A DNA stretch of 64,000 nucleotides from Planomonospora parontospora (GTDB taxonomy: Bacteria > Actinomycetota > Actinomycetes > Streptosporangiales > Streptosporangiaceae), in assembly GCA_014647935.1 (NCBI GenBank), contig BMQD01000009.1, forward strand, positions 215,441 through 279,440. The letters run 5' to 3'. This document shows positions 25,127 to 35,630 of this stretch, in pieces. The position numbers were made by a program, and so were the translations under genes. Under the pieces are notes generated by a model. The model did not search any database, was not told the origin of the DNA, and saw only the letters and a program-made list of their open reading frames with translations. The stretch's first letter is position 1, and each line of letters begins with the position of its first letter.

Positions 25127-27568
25127 ATGAGCACGGAGTTCACCAAGTGGCTGCGCGGCCGGAGCGACGAGCAGCTGCGGGAGCTCGTCGCCCTGCGCCC
25201 CGAACTCATCACCCCCGTCCCCGCCCACGTCGAGGGGCTGGCGGGGCGGGCGAGCAGCCCGTCGGCGGTCGGCCGGGTGCTCGACCGGCTCGACCGCTTC
25301 ACCTTCGCGGTCGTGGAGACGCTCGCCGTGCTCCCCTCCCCGGTCTCCTACCGGCCGCTCCGCGCCAGACTGGCCCGCGCGCTGGCCGGACCGGCGGACT
25401 CCGTCTTCGAGGCCAGGTTCAGGGAGACCGTCGACCGGCTGCGGACGCTGGCCCTGGTCTACGGGCCCGACCGCGCCCTGGCCCCGGCCCCCGGCGTGCG
25501 GGAGGTCCTGGACGGCCCCGCGGGCCTGGGCCCGCCGGCCCGGGAGGCGTTCCGGCACTACCACCGGGAGCGCCTGGCCGAGCTGGTCGAGGACCTCGGC
25601 GGGAGCGGCGACACCGCGGAGGCCCTCGGCACGCTGCTGGCCGATCCGGAGGTCGTCGCCCGGCTGGTCGGAGAGGTCTCCCCGCAGGCCCGGTCCGCCC
25701 TCGACGAGCTCGCCTGGGGCCCGGCCAGCGGCCGGGTGGCCAACGCCCGCCGCGAGGTGCGGGCCGCCACCGCCCTGTCGCCGATCGAGCAGCTGCTCGC
25801 CCGGGCGCTGCTCTGCGCGACCGGGGAGGAGTCCGTCGTGCTGCCGCGCGAGGTCGGGCTGTTCCTCCGCGGCGACCGGGTCCACCGTAATCTCCGCCCC
25901 GTCCCGCCGCCGCTGGAGGGCGCCGAGCGCAAGCGCGATCTCACCGACCGGACGGCCGCCGGGCAGGCGTTCGCGTTCACCCGCGCGGTGGAGGAGCTCT
26001 GCGAGCGGTGGAGCGCCGAGCCCCCCGGCGTGCTCCGCGGCGGGGGCCTGGCCGTGCGCGACCTGAAGCGCGCCGCGGCCCTGCTCGACCTGCCCGACTG
26101 GGCGGCCGGCCTGGTCATCGAGGTGGCGCACGCCGCCGGCCTGGTGGCGGCGAGCGGCGCGGTCGACGGCGACTGGATGCCCACCCCCGTCTACGACGGC
26201 TGGCGGGTGCGCGCCACCGAGGAGCGCTGGGTAACGCTGGCGTCGACCTGGCTCGCCACGGACCGCGTGCCGGGGGTGATCGGTGACCGCGACGAGCGTG
26301 ACCGGCTGCTCAACGCGCTCCACCCCGATCTGCGCCGCGCCGCCGCGCCGGAGGTCCGCGCGGCCGTGCTCGGCGTCCTGGCCGCGGCCGGGGACGCCGC
26401 GACCGCGCCGCTGGCGCCGACCCTCGACTCGGTCCGGGAGCGCCTGGCCTGGGAGCAGCCGCGCCGCCGCGGCCCCCACCGCGACCGGCTGGTGGAGTTC
26501 ACCCTGCGCGAGGCCGAGCAGATCGGGGTCACCGGTCTCGGCGCCCTCGCCCGACACGGCCGCGCCCTGCTGCCCGCCCAGGCCGGCGGCGACGCCCCGA
26601 GGCGGGCCGAGACCGGCCCGGGGGCGGTCGCCGGGACGGGGACCGGCGCGGGAGCGGCCGCCGGGCTGCTGGCCCCGCTGCTGCCCGTGCCGCTCGACCA
26701 CGTGCTGCTCCAGGCCGACCTGACCGCGGTGGCGCCCGGCCCGCTCACCGGCGAGCTGGGCCGCTGGCTGGCGCTCGCCGCCGACGTGGAGTCCACCGGC
26801 GGCGCGACGGTCTACCGGTTCGGCGAGCACTCGATCCGGCGGGCGCTGGACGCCGGGCAGGGCGCCGACGAGATGCTGGCCATGCTGGAGCGGCACTCGA
26901 CCACGCCGGTCCCGCAGCCGCTCAGCTACCTGGTCACCGACGTGGCCCGCCGCCACGGCCGCATGCGGGTCGGCACGGCCAGCTCCTACATCCGCTGCGA
27001 CGACCCCTCCGCGCTCGACGAGGTGATGGCCGACCGGCGCGCCGCCCCGCTGCGGTTGCGCCGCCTGGCGCCCACCGTGATCGCGTCCAAGACCGCCCGG
27101 GCGACCCTGGTCGACTCGCTGCGCGCGATGGGTTACGCCCCGGTGGCCGAGTCCCTGGAGGGTGACGTGATCATCACCCGGCTGGACGTGCGCAGGACCG
27201 AGGGCCCGCCGCAGCTCCGTGCCCCGGTCACGGCCGTCGGCCCGGACGCCGAGGTGATCACGGCCGCCGTCCGCGCGGTGCGGGCCGGGGACGCCGCCCA
27301 CCGGGCCCGCCGCAAGCCCGCGGCCGCCCCCGACGGGCAGGTGCCCCGCTCCCCCGCGACCGCCACGATCGGCGCCCTGCGCGAGGCCATCCGGCAGGGG
27401 TCGCAGGTCTGGATCGGCTACCTCGACTCGCAAGGCAACGCCACCAGCCGCATCCTCGAACCCGCCCGCATGGAGGGCGGCTACCTCACCGCCTACGACG
27501 AGACCCGGGCCGCGGTCCACCGCTTCGCCCTGCACCGCATCACCGGGGTGGCCGACATCCAGCCGTAG
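25127..27568 (+). CDS. Helicase_C_3 / WYL-like partner protein of XPB
   Basis: An 813-residue protein. The N-terminal 450 residues are helical repeats (SVGRVLDRLDRFTFAVVETLAV-like). Residues 520-690 match the XPB/Ssl2-like helicase-associated domain Helicase_C_3 (PLDHVLLQADLTAVAPGPL, LSYLVTDVARRHGRMRVG). The end (residues 745-813) is WYL-like (LREAIRQGSQVWIGYLDSQG...LEPARMEGGYLTAYDETR). There are no Walker motifs, so it is not itself a helicase. It lies 900 bases upstream of the XPB gene on the same strand; the pair is conserved in actinobacteria and a regulatory or loading role in DNA repair is inferred. ATG 25127 follows TAGCAT, a possible -10 box. Confidence 0.88.
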   Translation: MSTEFTKWLRGRSDEQLRELVALRPELITPVPAHVEGLAGRASSPSAVGRVLDRLDRFTFAVVETLAVLPSPVSYRPLRARLARALAGPADSVFEARFRETVDRLRTLALVYGPDRALAPAPGVREVLDGPAGLGPPAREAFRHYHRERLAELVEDLGGSGDTAEALGTLLADPEVVARLVGEVSPQARSALDELAWGPASGRVANARREVRAATALSPIEQLLARALLCATGEESVVLPREVGLFLRGDRVHRNLRPVPPPLEGAERKRDLTDRTAAGQAFAFTRAVEELCERWSAEPPGVLRGGGLAVRDLKRAAALLDLPDWAAGLVIEVAHAAGLVAASGAVDGDWMPTPVYDGWRVRATEERWVTLASTWLATDRVPGVIGDRDERDRLLNALHPDLRRAAAPEVRAAVLGVLAAAGDAATAPLAPTLDSVRERLAWEQPRRRGPHRDRLVEFTLREAEQIGVTGLGALARHGRALLPAQAGGDAPRRAETGPGAVAGTGTGAGAAAGLLAPLLPVPLDHVLLQADLTAVAPGPLTGELGRWLALAADVESTGGATVYRFGEHSIRRALDAGQGADEMLAMLERHSTTPVPQPLSYLVTDVARRHGRMRVGTASSYIRCDDPSALDEVMADRRAAPLRLRRLAPTVIASKTARATLVDSLRAMGYAPVAESLEGDVIITRLDVRRTEGPPQLRAPVTAVGPDAEVITAAVRAVRAGDAAHRARRKPAAAPDGQVPRSPATATIGALREAIRQGSQVWIGYLDSQGNATSRILEPARMEGGYLTAYDETRAAVHRFALHRITGVADIQP

Positions 27569-27617
27569 GCCGGGTCCGGGCGCCGGGCCGCGACCCGCCG
27601 CCCGGCCTCGATCCGGA

Positions 27618-27634
27618 CCCCGCCCCCGGCGGGG
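27618..27634 (+). terminator. Terminator hairpin after the Helicase_C_3 gene
   Basis: CCCCGCC-CCC-GGCGGGG, a seven-base GC-only stem with a three-base loop, 50 bases after the stop codon. Confidence 0.6.
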
Positions 27635-27657
27635 GGCAGGTGTCCGTCCCGGCATCT

Positions 27658-27686
27658 TTGTGACCGTTCCGTCCGGGTCGTGATAT
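27658..27686 (+). promoter_or_regulatory. Promoter of the DUF4190 gene
   Basis: TTGTGA (27658-27663) and TGATAT (27681-27686) are separated by 17 bases and resemble primary-sigma -35 and -10 boxes. The start codon is 43 bases downstream behind GAGGTGAGGCGAG. Confidence 0.55.
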
Positions 27687-27728
27687 CTGTTGACGTAGAC
27701 CGTTCTTAGAGGTGAGGCGAGTTCCCCC

Positions 27729-28388
27729 GTGAGCAGTGGCACCCCCGAAGGCCCCAGTCCGAACCCGGACGACTGGAAGAGCCCCTACAGCACGGGCCCC
27801 GGCCGGACCTCGGGGTACGGCGGGCAGCCCTCCGGTCACGACCCGCACCGGCAGGGCCACGGCACGCCCTACGACCCCTACGGCCAGACCGCCCATGGGC
27901 AGGGCCACGGCTCCCAGGCGTACGGCTCCCCCGGCTACGACCCGGGCCACGGCTCCCAGGCGTACGACCCGGGTTACGGGGCCCAGGACTACGGAGCTCA
28001 GGACTACGCGACTCAGGGTTACGGGGCTCAAGGTTACGGGGCTCAGGGTTACGGGGCCACGGCGTACGACCCCGGCTACGGGGCCCAGGGCTACGCCTCC
28101 CCGGGTTACGGCGGCCCGTACGGCCCCCGGCCGCAGCAGAACGTCGACGGCGTCAGGACGCACGCGATCGTCGCGCTCGTCATCAGCATCACGCTGGCGA
28201 TGAGCTGTTTCATCAGCCTCGGCGGCATCATCGGAACGATCCTGTCGGGGATCGCGCTCGGCAGGGTCGAGACCGACACCGCCTACGCCAGGAAGCTGCT
28301 CAAGTGGACCTGGATCGGCATCGGCGCCAACTTCGGGCTGCTCCTGCTGGGTCTGGTCGCCCTGTTCGCCACGGCCGCCGGAGCCTAG
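27729..28388 (+). CDS. DUF4190 membrane protein with Gly/Tyr/Gln-rich N-terminal domain
   Basis: A 219-residue protein. Residues 1-140 are low complexity, built of about ten tandem units such as [10 protein letters not shown] and AYDPGYGAQ, a prion-like composition. The C-terminal 75 residues hold two membrane helices ([20 protein letters not shown] and [19 protein letters not shown]) with the [15 protein letters not shown] motif of DUF4190. It lies between the Helicase_C_3 and XPB genes with its own promoter. Function unknown; a membrane-tethered disordered domain is suggested. Confidence 0.85.
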   Translation: MSSGTPEGPSPNPDDWKSPYSTGPGRTSGYGGQPSGHDPHRQGHGTPYDPYGQTAHGQGHGSQAYGSPGYDPGHGSQAYDPGYGAQDYGAQDYATQGYGAQGYGAQGYGATAYDPGYGAQGYASPGYGGPYGPRPQQNVDGVRTHAIVALVISITLAMSCFISLGGIIGTILSGIALGRVETDTAYARKLLKWTWIGIGANFGLLLLGLVALFATAAGA

Positions 28389-28461
28389 TCCGGCCGTTTC
28401 GGGACTGCGGGGGCGTCATCCGGCGTTGGATAGGCGGTAGCCGTACACGAGGGAGAAGTCT

Positions 28462-30117
28462 GTGGCCGACGGCCCGCTGATCGTCCAGTCCGACAAGACG
28501 CTTCTACTGGAAGTCGACCATGAGCAGGCCGACGCGTGCCGGAAGGCGATCGCGCCGTTCGCCGAGCTGGAGCGCGCGCCCGAGCACGTGCACACCTACC
28601 GGGTGACCCCGCTGGCGCTGTGGAACGCGCGGGCCGCGGGCCACGACGCCGAGCAGGTGATCGACGCGCTGATCACCCACAGCCGCTACCCGGTGCCGCA
28701 CGCGCTGCTGGTGGACATCGCCGAGACCATGGCGCGCTACGGCCGGCTCCGGCTGGAGAAGCACCCCGTGCACGGGCTCGTCCTGACCAGCACCGACCGC
28801 GCGGTGCTGGAGGAGGTGCTGCGCTCCAAGAAGATCCAGCCGCTGCTGGGCGAGCGGCTGGACGGCGCCGACGGCGGTTCGGTGGCGGTCCACCCGAGCG
28901 AGCGCGGCAACATCAAGCAGCTCCTGCTCAAGCTGGGCTGGCCGGCCGAGGACCTCGCCGGCTACGTCGACGGCGAGCACCACCCGATCACACTGGCCGA
29001 GGACGGCTGGGAACTGCGCTCGTACCAGCGGGAGGCGGCCGAGGCGTTCTGGCACGGCGGCTCGGGCGTGGTCGTGCTGCCCTGCGGCGCGGGGAAGACG
29101 ATCGTGGGCGCGGCGGCGATGGCGCACGCCAAGGCCACCACGCTGATCCTGGTGACGAACACGGTCTCGGCGCACCAGTGGAAGCAGGAGCTCATCAAGC
29201 GGACGTCGCTGACCGAGGACGAGATCGGCGAGTACACCGGGACCAAGAAGGAGATCCGCCCGGTCACCATCGCCACCTATCAGGTGATGACGACGCGGCG
29301 GCAGGGCGCCTACCGCCACCTGGAGCTGTTCGACGCCCGCGACTGGGGGCTGGTCATCTACGACGAGGTGCACCTGCTGCCCGCGCCGATCTTCCGGATG
29401 ACCGCCGACCTGCAGGCCAGGCGGCGGGTCGGGCTGACCGCGACGCTGGTGCGCGAGGACGGCCGGGAGGGCGACGTGTTCTCGCTGATCGGCCCCAAGC
29501 GCTACGACGCGCCGTGGAAGGACATGGAGAACCAGGGCTGGATCGCCCCGGCGGACTGCGTCGAGGTCCGGGTGACGCTCACCGACGACGAGCGGCTCGC
29601 CTACGCGATGGCCGACGCCGAGGAGCGCTACCGGTTCTGCGCCACCACGCCGTCCAAGACCCGGGTGACCGAGGCGCTGGTGAACCGGCACCCGGACGAG
29701 CAGGTGCTGGTCATCGGGCAGTACATCGACCAGCTCGACGAGCTCGGCGAGCACCTGGGCGCTCCGGTGATCAAGGGGGACACCAAGGTCAAGGAGCGGG
29801 AGCGGCTCTTCCAGGCCTTCCGCGACCGGGAGATCCGGGTCCTGGTGGTGTCCAAGGTCGCCAACTTCTCCATCGACCTGCCGGAGGCGTCGGTGGCCGT
29901 CCAGGTGTCGGGGACGTTCGGCTCACGCCAGGAGGAGGCCCAGCGGCTCGGCCGGGTGCTGCGGCCCAAGTCGGGCGGGGGCGGGGCCAGGTTCTACTCG
30001 GTGGTCAGCCGGGACACCGTCGACCAGGAGTTCGCCGCGCACCGGCAGAGGTTCCTGGCCGAGCAGGGGTACGCCTACCAGATCATCGACGCGGACGACG
30101 TGCTCGCCGGCGACTGA
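28462..30117 (+). CDS. XPB-type DNA repair helicase
   Basis: A 551-residue superfamily 2 helicase. Residues 180-360 contain the Q-like motif LRSYQREAAEAF, Walker A CGAGKT (near 210-215), DEVH box (VIYDEVHLLP, near 300) and motif III LTATLVRED. The C-terminal RecA-like domain has VLVIGQYIDQLDELG, SIDLPEASVAVQ and the arginine-finger motif QRLGRVLRPK. It matches bacterial XPB, which unwinds DNA 3' to 5' in repair. The N-terminal 170 residues form the damage-recognition-like domain. GTG 28462 lies behind AGGGAGAAG. Confidence 0.95.
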   Translation: MADGPLIVQSDKTLLLEVDHEQADACRKAIAPFAELERAPEHVHTYRVTPLALWNARAAGHDAEQVIDALITHSRYPVPHALLVDIAETMARYGRLRLEKHPVHGLVLTSTDRAVLEEVLRSKKIQPLLGERLDGADGGSVAVHPSERGNIKQLLLKLGWPAEDLAGYVDGEHHPITLAEDGWELRSYQREAAEAFWHGGSGVVVLPCGAGKTIVGAAAMAHAKATTLILVTNTVSAHQWKQELIKRTSLTEDEIGEYTGTKKEIRPVTIATYQVMTTRRQGAYRHLELFDARDWGLVIYDEVHLLPAPIFRMTADLQARRRVGLTATLVREDGREGDVFSLIGPKRYDAPWKDMENQGWIAPADCVEVRVTLTDDERLAYAMADAEERYRFCATTPSKTRVTEALVNRHPDEQVLVIGQYIDQLDELGEHLGAPVIKGDTKVKERERLFQAFRDREIRVLVVSKVANFSIDLPEASVAVQVSGTFGSRQEEAQRLGRVLRPKSGGGGARFYSVVSRDTVDQEFAAHRQRFLAEQGYAYQIIDADDVLAGD

Positions 30118-30573
30118 GATCGCGCCGGCGAGCACCGCATGGCCTCTGTCAGATCCACGAGAGCCCGCGGGTCTTCGACAAAGGAACCACCCCCTCCTCG
30201 GACCGCGACAAACAGTGGCGGCATACCCCGTATTCTGCATGCTCCACCAGATTTGCCTACCTTTTTGGCGCCCCGCAAAGAAATGACGGATGGTCACCGA
30301 ATAGTCACCTACCGCTCATTTCCCCGGTGAAGCACGCGCCTTTTCGCGAATCCCGTTCGGCTGCGGCGGCACCCGGCTGAGCGGCCGGGTCCCCGCACCG
30401 CACCGGGCCTCTCCGGTGCGCGGAGAGGCCGTGTCGCCGCGCGTGGCGGCGTGCCGTCCGGTCTCCCGGGCACGGAAACAATCCTTTTGAGCGCCGTCCG
30501 GCCCCTCGGTAAGCTAGTCGATTCGCTGCCTGATGACCACCACCTCCGTTTACGAATGCGAGGCGATTTCCGC
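30118..30573. other. Spacer between XPB and HelD-like genes
   Basis: About 450 bases without a supportable gene. The middle (30210-30350) is unusually AT-rich and contains repeated TCACC/CACCG words. A hairpin GGCCTCTCC (30406-30414) with GGAGAGGCC (30422-30430) lies in the leader of the HelD-like gene. Short open frames on both strands lack ribosome-binding sites. The stretch is long enough for a leader RNA or an unrecognised small RNA, but I see no known family. Confidence 0.4.
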
Positions 30574-32712
30574 ATGCCCACCGAACGACTGCTCTCCGGT
30601 ACGGACGACGGTCCGCCCCCGGACGACCCGCCCTCCGCCCCAGGCCCCTCCCCGGACCGTCCACCCTCTCCCGGGCCCTCCGGCGAGGCGGCCGACGAGG
30701 CGTCCGCGGCCCGGATCCTCGCCGCCGAGCGCGAGCACCTGGCCGTCTCCCGGGCCGCCCTGCGCGCGATGCGCGAGCACGCGCAGTCCCTGTCCTCGGA
30801 CGCCGCCGGAGACTGGGTCTCCCAGCAGATCCTGCAGGCGCTGCTGGACCAGCGGGTGGCCGCGCTCGCCGACCACTCCGGCACCCCCCTCTTCTTCGGC
30901 CGGCTCGACCGCTCCGTCGCCGACGACCTGCCGGGCACCGTCCACGTCGGGCGCCGGCACGTCCACGACGACCGCAGCCGTCCCCTGGTCGTCGACTGGC
31001 GGGCCCCGATCTCCCGGGCGTTCTACCAGGCCAGCCCGTCCGACCCGATGGGCGTCTCGCGCCGCCGCCGGTTCGGCTACCACGGCGGCGAGCTCACCGC
31101 CTTCGAGGACGAACGGCTCGACCAGGGGGAGGTGCTCCGCCAGTCGAAGATCCTCACCGAGGAGATCGAACGGCCCCGCTCCGGCCCGATGCGCGACATC
31201 GTCGCGACCATCCAGCCCGACCAGGACGAGATCGTCCGCTCCGCGCTGACCCGGACGGTGTGCGTCCAGGGCGCCCCCGGCACCGGGAAGACCGCCGTCG
31301 GCCTGCACCGCGCCGCCTACCTGCTCTTCACCCACCGGGAGAAGCTCGCCCGGTCCGGAGTGATGATCGTCGGGCCCAACCGGGCCTTCCTGTCCTACAT
31401 CTCCTCGGTGCTCCCCGCCCTGGGCGAGGTCAAGGTCGACCAGACCACGGTCGCCGGGATGCTCGGCGACCACGCCGCCCCGGAGGACCCCGCGGTGGCC
31501 GCGGTCAAGGGCGACGCCCGGATGGTGCCGGTGCTGCGGCGGGCGCTCTGGGCGCACATCGTCAAGCCTGCCGAGGGCCTGCTGTACACCCGGGGGATCA
31601 ACCGCTACCGGGTGGCCGACCACGAGGTCCGCGAGATCGTCGCCGCCCTGCGCGGCACCACCCGCTACAACCCCGGCCGCGCGACCCTCGCCCAGCGCCT
31701 GGCCCACCTGGTGCTGGTCCGGATGGAGCAGCGCGGCGAGTCCCCCGACGACCGGGTGCAGGACGCCGTCGCCCGCTCCAAGCCGGTCAAGCAGCTGGTG
31801 GAGCAGGTCTGGCCCAAGCTCACCCCCCAGCAGGTCCTGCACCGGCTGCTGAGCGACCCCGCGTTCCTGGCCGCCTCCGCCAGGGACGACCTCACCCCTG
31901 GCGAGCAGGCCGCGCTGCTGTGGCCCAGACCGCCCAAGTCGTTCCGCTCGGCGAAGTGGTCGGCGGCCGACAGCGCGCTGCTGGACGAGCTCGGCGACCT
32001 GATGGAGCGCACCCCGTCCCTCGGCCACCTGGTCGTGGACGAGGCCCAGGACCTGTCGGCGATGCAGCTGCGCGCCCTGGGGCGGCGGTGCCGTACGGGG
32101 TCGGCCACCGTCCTGGGCGACCTCGCCCAGGGCACCACCCCGTGGTCGGCGCGCTCCTGGACCGAGGTCCTGCACCACCTCGGCTTCCCGCCGGGCGACG
32201 GGCAGGACGGCGGCGGGGGCGCGGTGACCGAGCTGACCCTGGGCTTCCGCGTGCCCCGCGAGGTCCTGGACTACGCCGCCCGCCTGCTGCCCTCGGTCGC
32301 CCCCGGCCTGGCCGCGCCCCGGTCGCTCCGTCCCGGCGCGGGCTCCCTGTCCGTACGGCACTCGCCCGACCCGGCCGCATCCCTGGCGGAGGCGGCCGCG
32401 CAGGCGCTCTCCCGGGAGGGCTCGATCGGCGTCATCGTCGCCGACGCCGGGGTCTCCGCCGCCTCCGAGGCGCTGTCCGGGTTCGACCACCGCGTGCTGG
32501 CGCCCGACTCCGTCGAGGAGCACCGCCTCCTGGTCGTCCCCGCGAGCCTGGCCAAGGGCCTGGAGTACGACCACGTCATCGTGGTCGAGCCGGCCGACAT
32601 CGTGGAGGCCGAGCCCCGCGGGCTGGCCAGGCTGTACGTGGTGCTGACCCGCGCGGTCACCTCCCTGACGGTGCTGTACGCCAGGGATCTCCCGCCCCAG
32701 CTGACCGGCTGA
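30574..32712 (+). CDS. HelD-like RNA polymerase recycling ATPase (UvrD superfamily)
   Basis: A 712-residue superfamily 1 protein. An N-terminal coiled coil (AARILAAEREHLAVSRAALRA) corresponds to the HelD arm that enters the polymerase secondary channel. Walker A is GAPGTGKTAVGLHR (near 232-245), motif II LVVDEAQDLSAMQL, and the C-terminal motif is SLAKGLEYDHVIVVEP. Insert NRYRV...KPVKQLV fits actinobacterial class II HelD. In mycobacteria HelD removes stalled RNA polymerase and can protect it from rifampicin (established for the family). ATG 30574 follows GAGG; ATG 30556 is an alternative. Confidence 0.88.
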   Translation: MPTERLLSGTDDGPPPDDPPSAPGPSPDRPPSPGPSGEAADEASAARILAAEREHLAVSRAALRAMREHAQSLSSDAAGDWVSQQILQALLDQRVAALADHSGTPLFFGRLDRSVADDLPGTVHVGRRHVHDDRSRPLVVDWRAPISRAFYQASPSDPMGVSRRRRFGYHGGELTAFEDERLDQGEVLRQSKILTEEIERPRSGPMRDIVATIQPDQDEIVRSALTRTVCVQGAPGTGKTAVGLHRAAYLLFTHREKLARSGVMIVGPNRAFLSYISSVLPALGEVKVDQTTVAGMLGDHAAPEDPAVAAVKGDARMVPVLRRALWAHIVKPAEGLLYTRGINRYRVADHEVREIVAALRGTTRYNPGRATLAQRLAHLVLVRMEQRGESPDDRVQDAVARSKPVKQLVEQVWPKLTPQQVLHRLLSDPAFLAASARDDLTPGEQAALLWPRPPKSFRSAKWSAADSALLDELGDLMERTPSLGHLVVDEAQDLSAMQLRALGRRCRTGSATVLGDLAQGTTPWSARSWTEVLHHLGFPPGDGQDGGGGAVTELTLGFRVPREVLDYAARLLPSVAPGLAAPRSLRPGAGSLSVRHSPDPAASLAEAAAQALSREGSIGVIVADAGVSAASEALSGFDHRVLAPDSVEEHRLLVVPASLAKGLEYDHVIVVEPADIVEAEPRGLARLYVVLTRAVTSLTVLYARDLPPQLTG

Positions 32713-32775
32713 CCGGCCGCGCGGAGGGGGCCGCGCGGGAGCCGGGAAAAGGAAAGGCGGCCGGGAAAAGGAAAG

Positions 32776-32806
32776 GGCCGGTCCCGTGCGGGACCGGCCT
32801 CTTCTT
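32776..32806. terminator. Bidirectional intrinsic terminator between HelD-like gene and groEL
   Basis: GGCCGGTCCC (32776-32785) and GGGACCGGCC (32790-32799) form a perfect 10-bp stem with a GTGC loop, followed by TCTTCTT. On the other strand the flank reads TTTCCTTTTCC, so it can end both convergent transcripts. Confidence 0.88.
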
Positions 32807-32821
32807 CGAGCAGGCGCCGGA

Positions 32822-34622
<1,801 letters not shown>

Positions 34623-34680
34623 CTACGCCCCGCTGAGCTGGGCTCCGCCCAGAGCGAAGCCCCGGATGCGGGAACGCGAA

Positions 34681-34715
34681 GGCCCGGCCCTCCGGAGCCT
34701 CCGGCGGGCCGGGCC
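34681..34715 (-). terminator. Terminator after the cold-shock gene
   Basis: GGCCCGGCC (34681-34689) pairs with GGCCGGGCC (34707-34715), 78 bases after the stop of the minus-strand cold-shock gene. The loop contains its own small CCGGAG/CTCCGG stem. Confidence 0.65.
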
Positions 34716-34792
34716 GACATGTGGGGGATCCGCGCGGACCGCACTGCCGCGGGAGTCCCGGCCGTCTCCGGCGCATCCGCCGGCCGACCGCC

Positions 34793-34993
34793 TCAGACGG
34801 TCCGGACGGCCTCCGCCTGCGGGCCCTTCTGCCCCTGGGTGATCTCGAACTCGACCCGCTGGCCTTGCTCGAGCGCACGATAGCCGTCCATCAGGATCGC
34901 GGAGTAATGGACGAAAACATCCTTACCACCGTCTACCGCGATGAAGCCGTAGCCCTTGTCCGCGTTGAACCATTTGACGGTGCCCTGCGCCAC
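34793..34993 (-). CDS. Cold-shock protein, CspA family
   Basis: A 66-residue single cold-shock domain: [20 protein letters not shown] at the start, RNP1 KGYGFI, RNP2 DVFVHYS, and the C-terminal [11 protein letters not shown] typical of actinobacterial Csp proteins. It binds single-stranded RNA and acts as RNA chaperone. The ribosome-binding site is AGGAGTCGGAAG. The spacer upstream (34994-35248) is AT-rich around 35180-35215 and probably forms a long leader, as in other csp genes. Confidence 0.95.
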   Translation of the reverse strand: MAQGTVKWFNADKGYGFIAVDGGKDVFVHYSAILMDGYRALEQGQRVEFEITQGQKGPQAEAVRTV

Positions 34994-35248
34994 TTCCGAC
35001 TCCTCTTACCGGCCCTGAAGACCACGCCCATTCCACTCGCGAAGCCTTCGATCTCCGCGGCGAAGGCCTCGCCCGCATCGATCGTTCTCGACCATACCTG
35101 TGGGACACCGTAGGGCAACAGAGTCAAGCCACTAATCATCCGTTTACCGGAGCCTTTGGCGGGAGAACAAGCTTTTGCCCTCGCGCCGTTTAGTTCAATA
35201 TTGCATTATTTCCTCACGTCCCAGATATGAACGGGCGCCACAAAGCAC

Positions 35249-35284
35249 GACACCCGCACGCGGCCGGAGCGGCGTACGGGTGTC
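35249..35284 (-). terminator. Terminator after the thrC-sulfur carrier operon
   Basis: GACACCCG (35249-35256) and CGGGTGTC (35277-35284) form an eight-base stem extended by ACG/CGT, 50 bases after the carrier-protein stop. Confidence 0.65.
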
Positions 35285-35331
35285 ATAGGGGCGCCGAGGG
35301 CGCCCGGAGCGGCCTGGACGGCCCGAGGGGA

Positions 35332-35607
35332 TCAGCCCCCGGCGACCGCCGGGATGATGGAGATCTGGACCCCGGACGGTGTGGCGGTCTCGAGGTTGTC
35401 CGCGAAACGGACGTCCTCTTCTCCCACATAAACGTTGACAAAACGTCGGATCTTGCCCGTTTCATCGAGAATCCGGGCACCGATGCCGGGGAAGTCCGCG
35501 TCGAGCTTCTCCAGGACCTCCCGCAGGGTCGCCCCCTCTCCGCTCACCTCGGCGGCGCCATTGGTGTACGTGCGAAGAATCGTCGGAATCCGCACAGAAA
35601 CGCTCAT
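35332..35607 (-). CDS. ThiS/MoaD-like sulfur-carrier protein (CysO-like)
   Basis: A 91-residue ubiquitin-fold protein: VSVRIPTILRTYTNGAAEV, then GATLREVLEKLDADFPGI and FVNVYVGEEDVRF, ending in VAGG. The C-terminal Gly-Gly is the site of thiocarboxylation. This sequence type resembles CysO of mycobacteria, which donates sulfur for cysteine synthesis. It is 23 bases downstream of thrC, so both are controlled by the same SAM riboswitch. No cysM or mec gene is next to it. ATG 35607 follows AAAGG. Confidence 0.88.
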   Translation of the reverse strand: MSVSVRIPTILRTYTNGAAEVSGEGATLREVLEKLDADFPGIGARILDETGKIRRFVNVYVGEEDVRFADNLETATPSGVQISIIPAVAGG

Positions 35608-35630
35608 AGTCCAGTACCTTTCAGGAGTTC

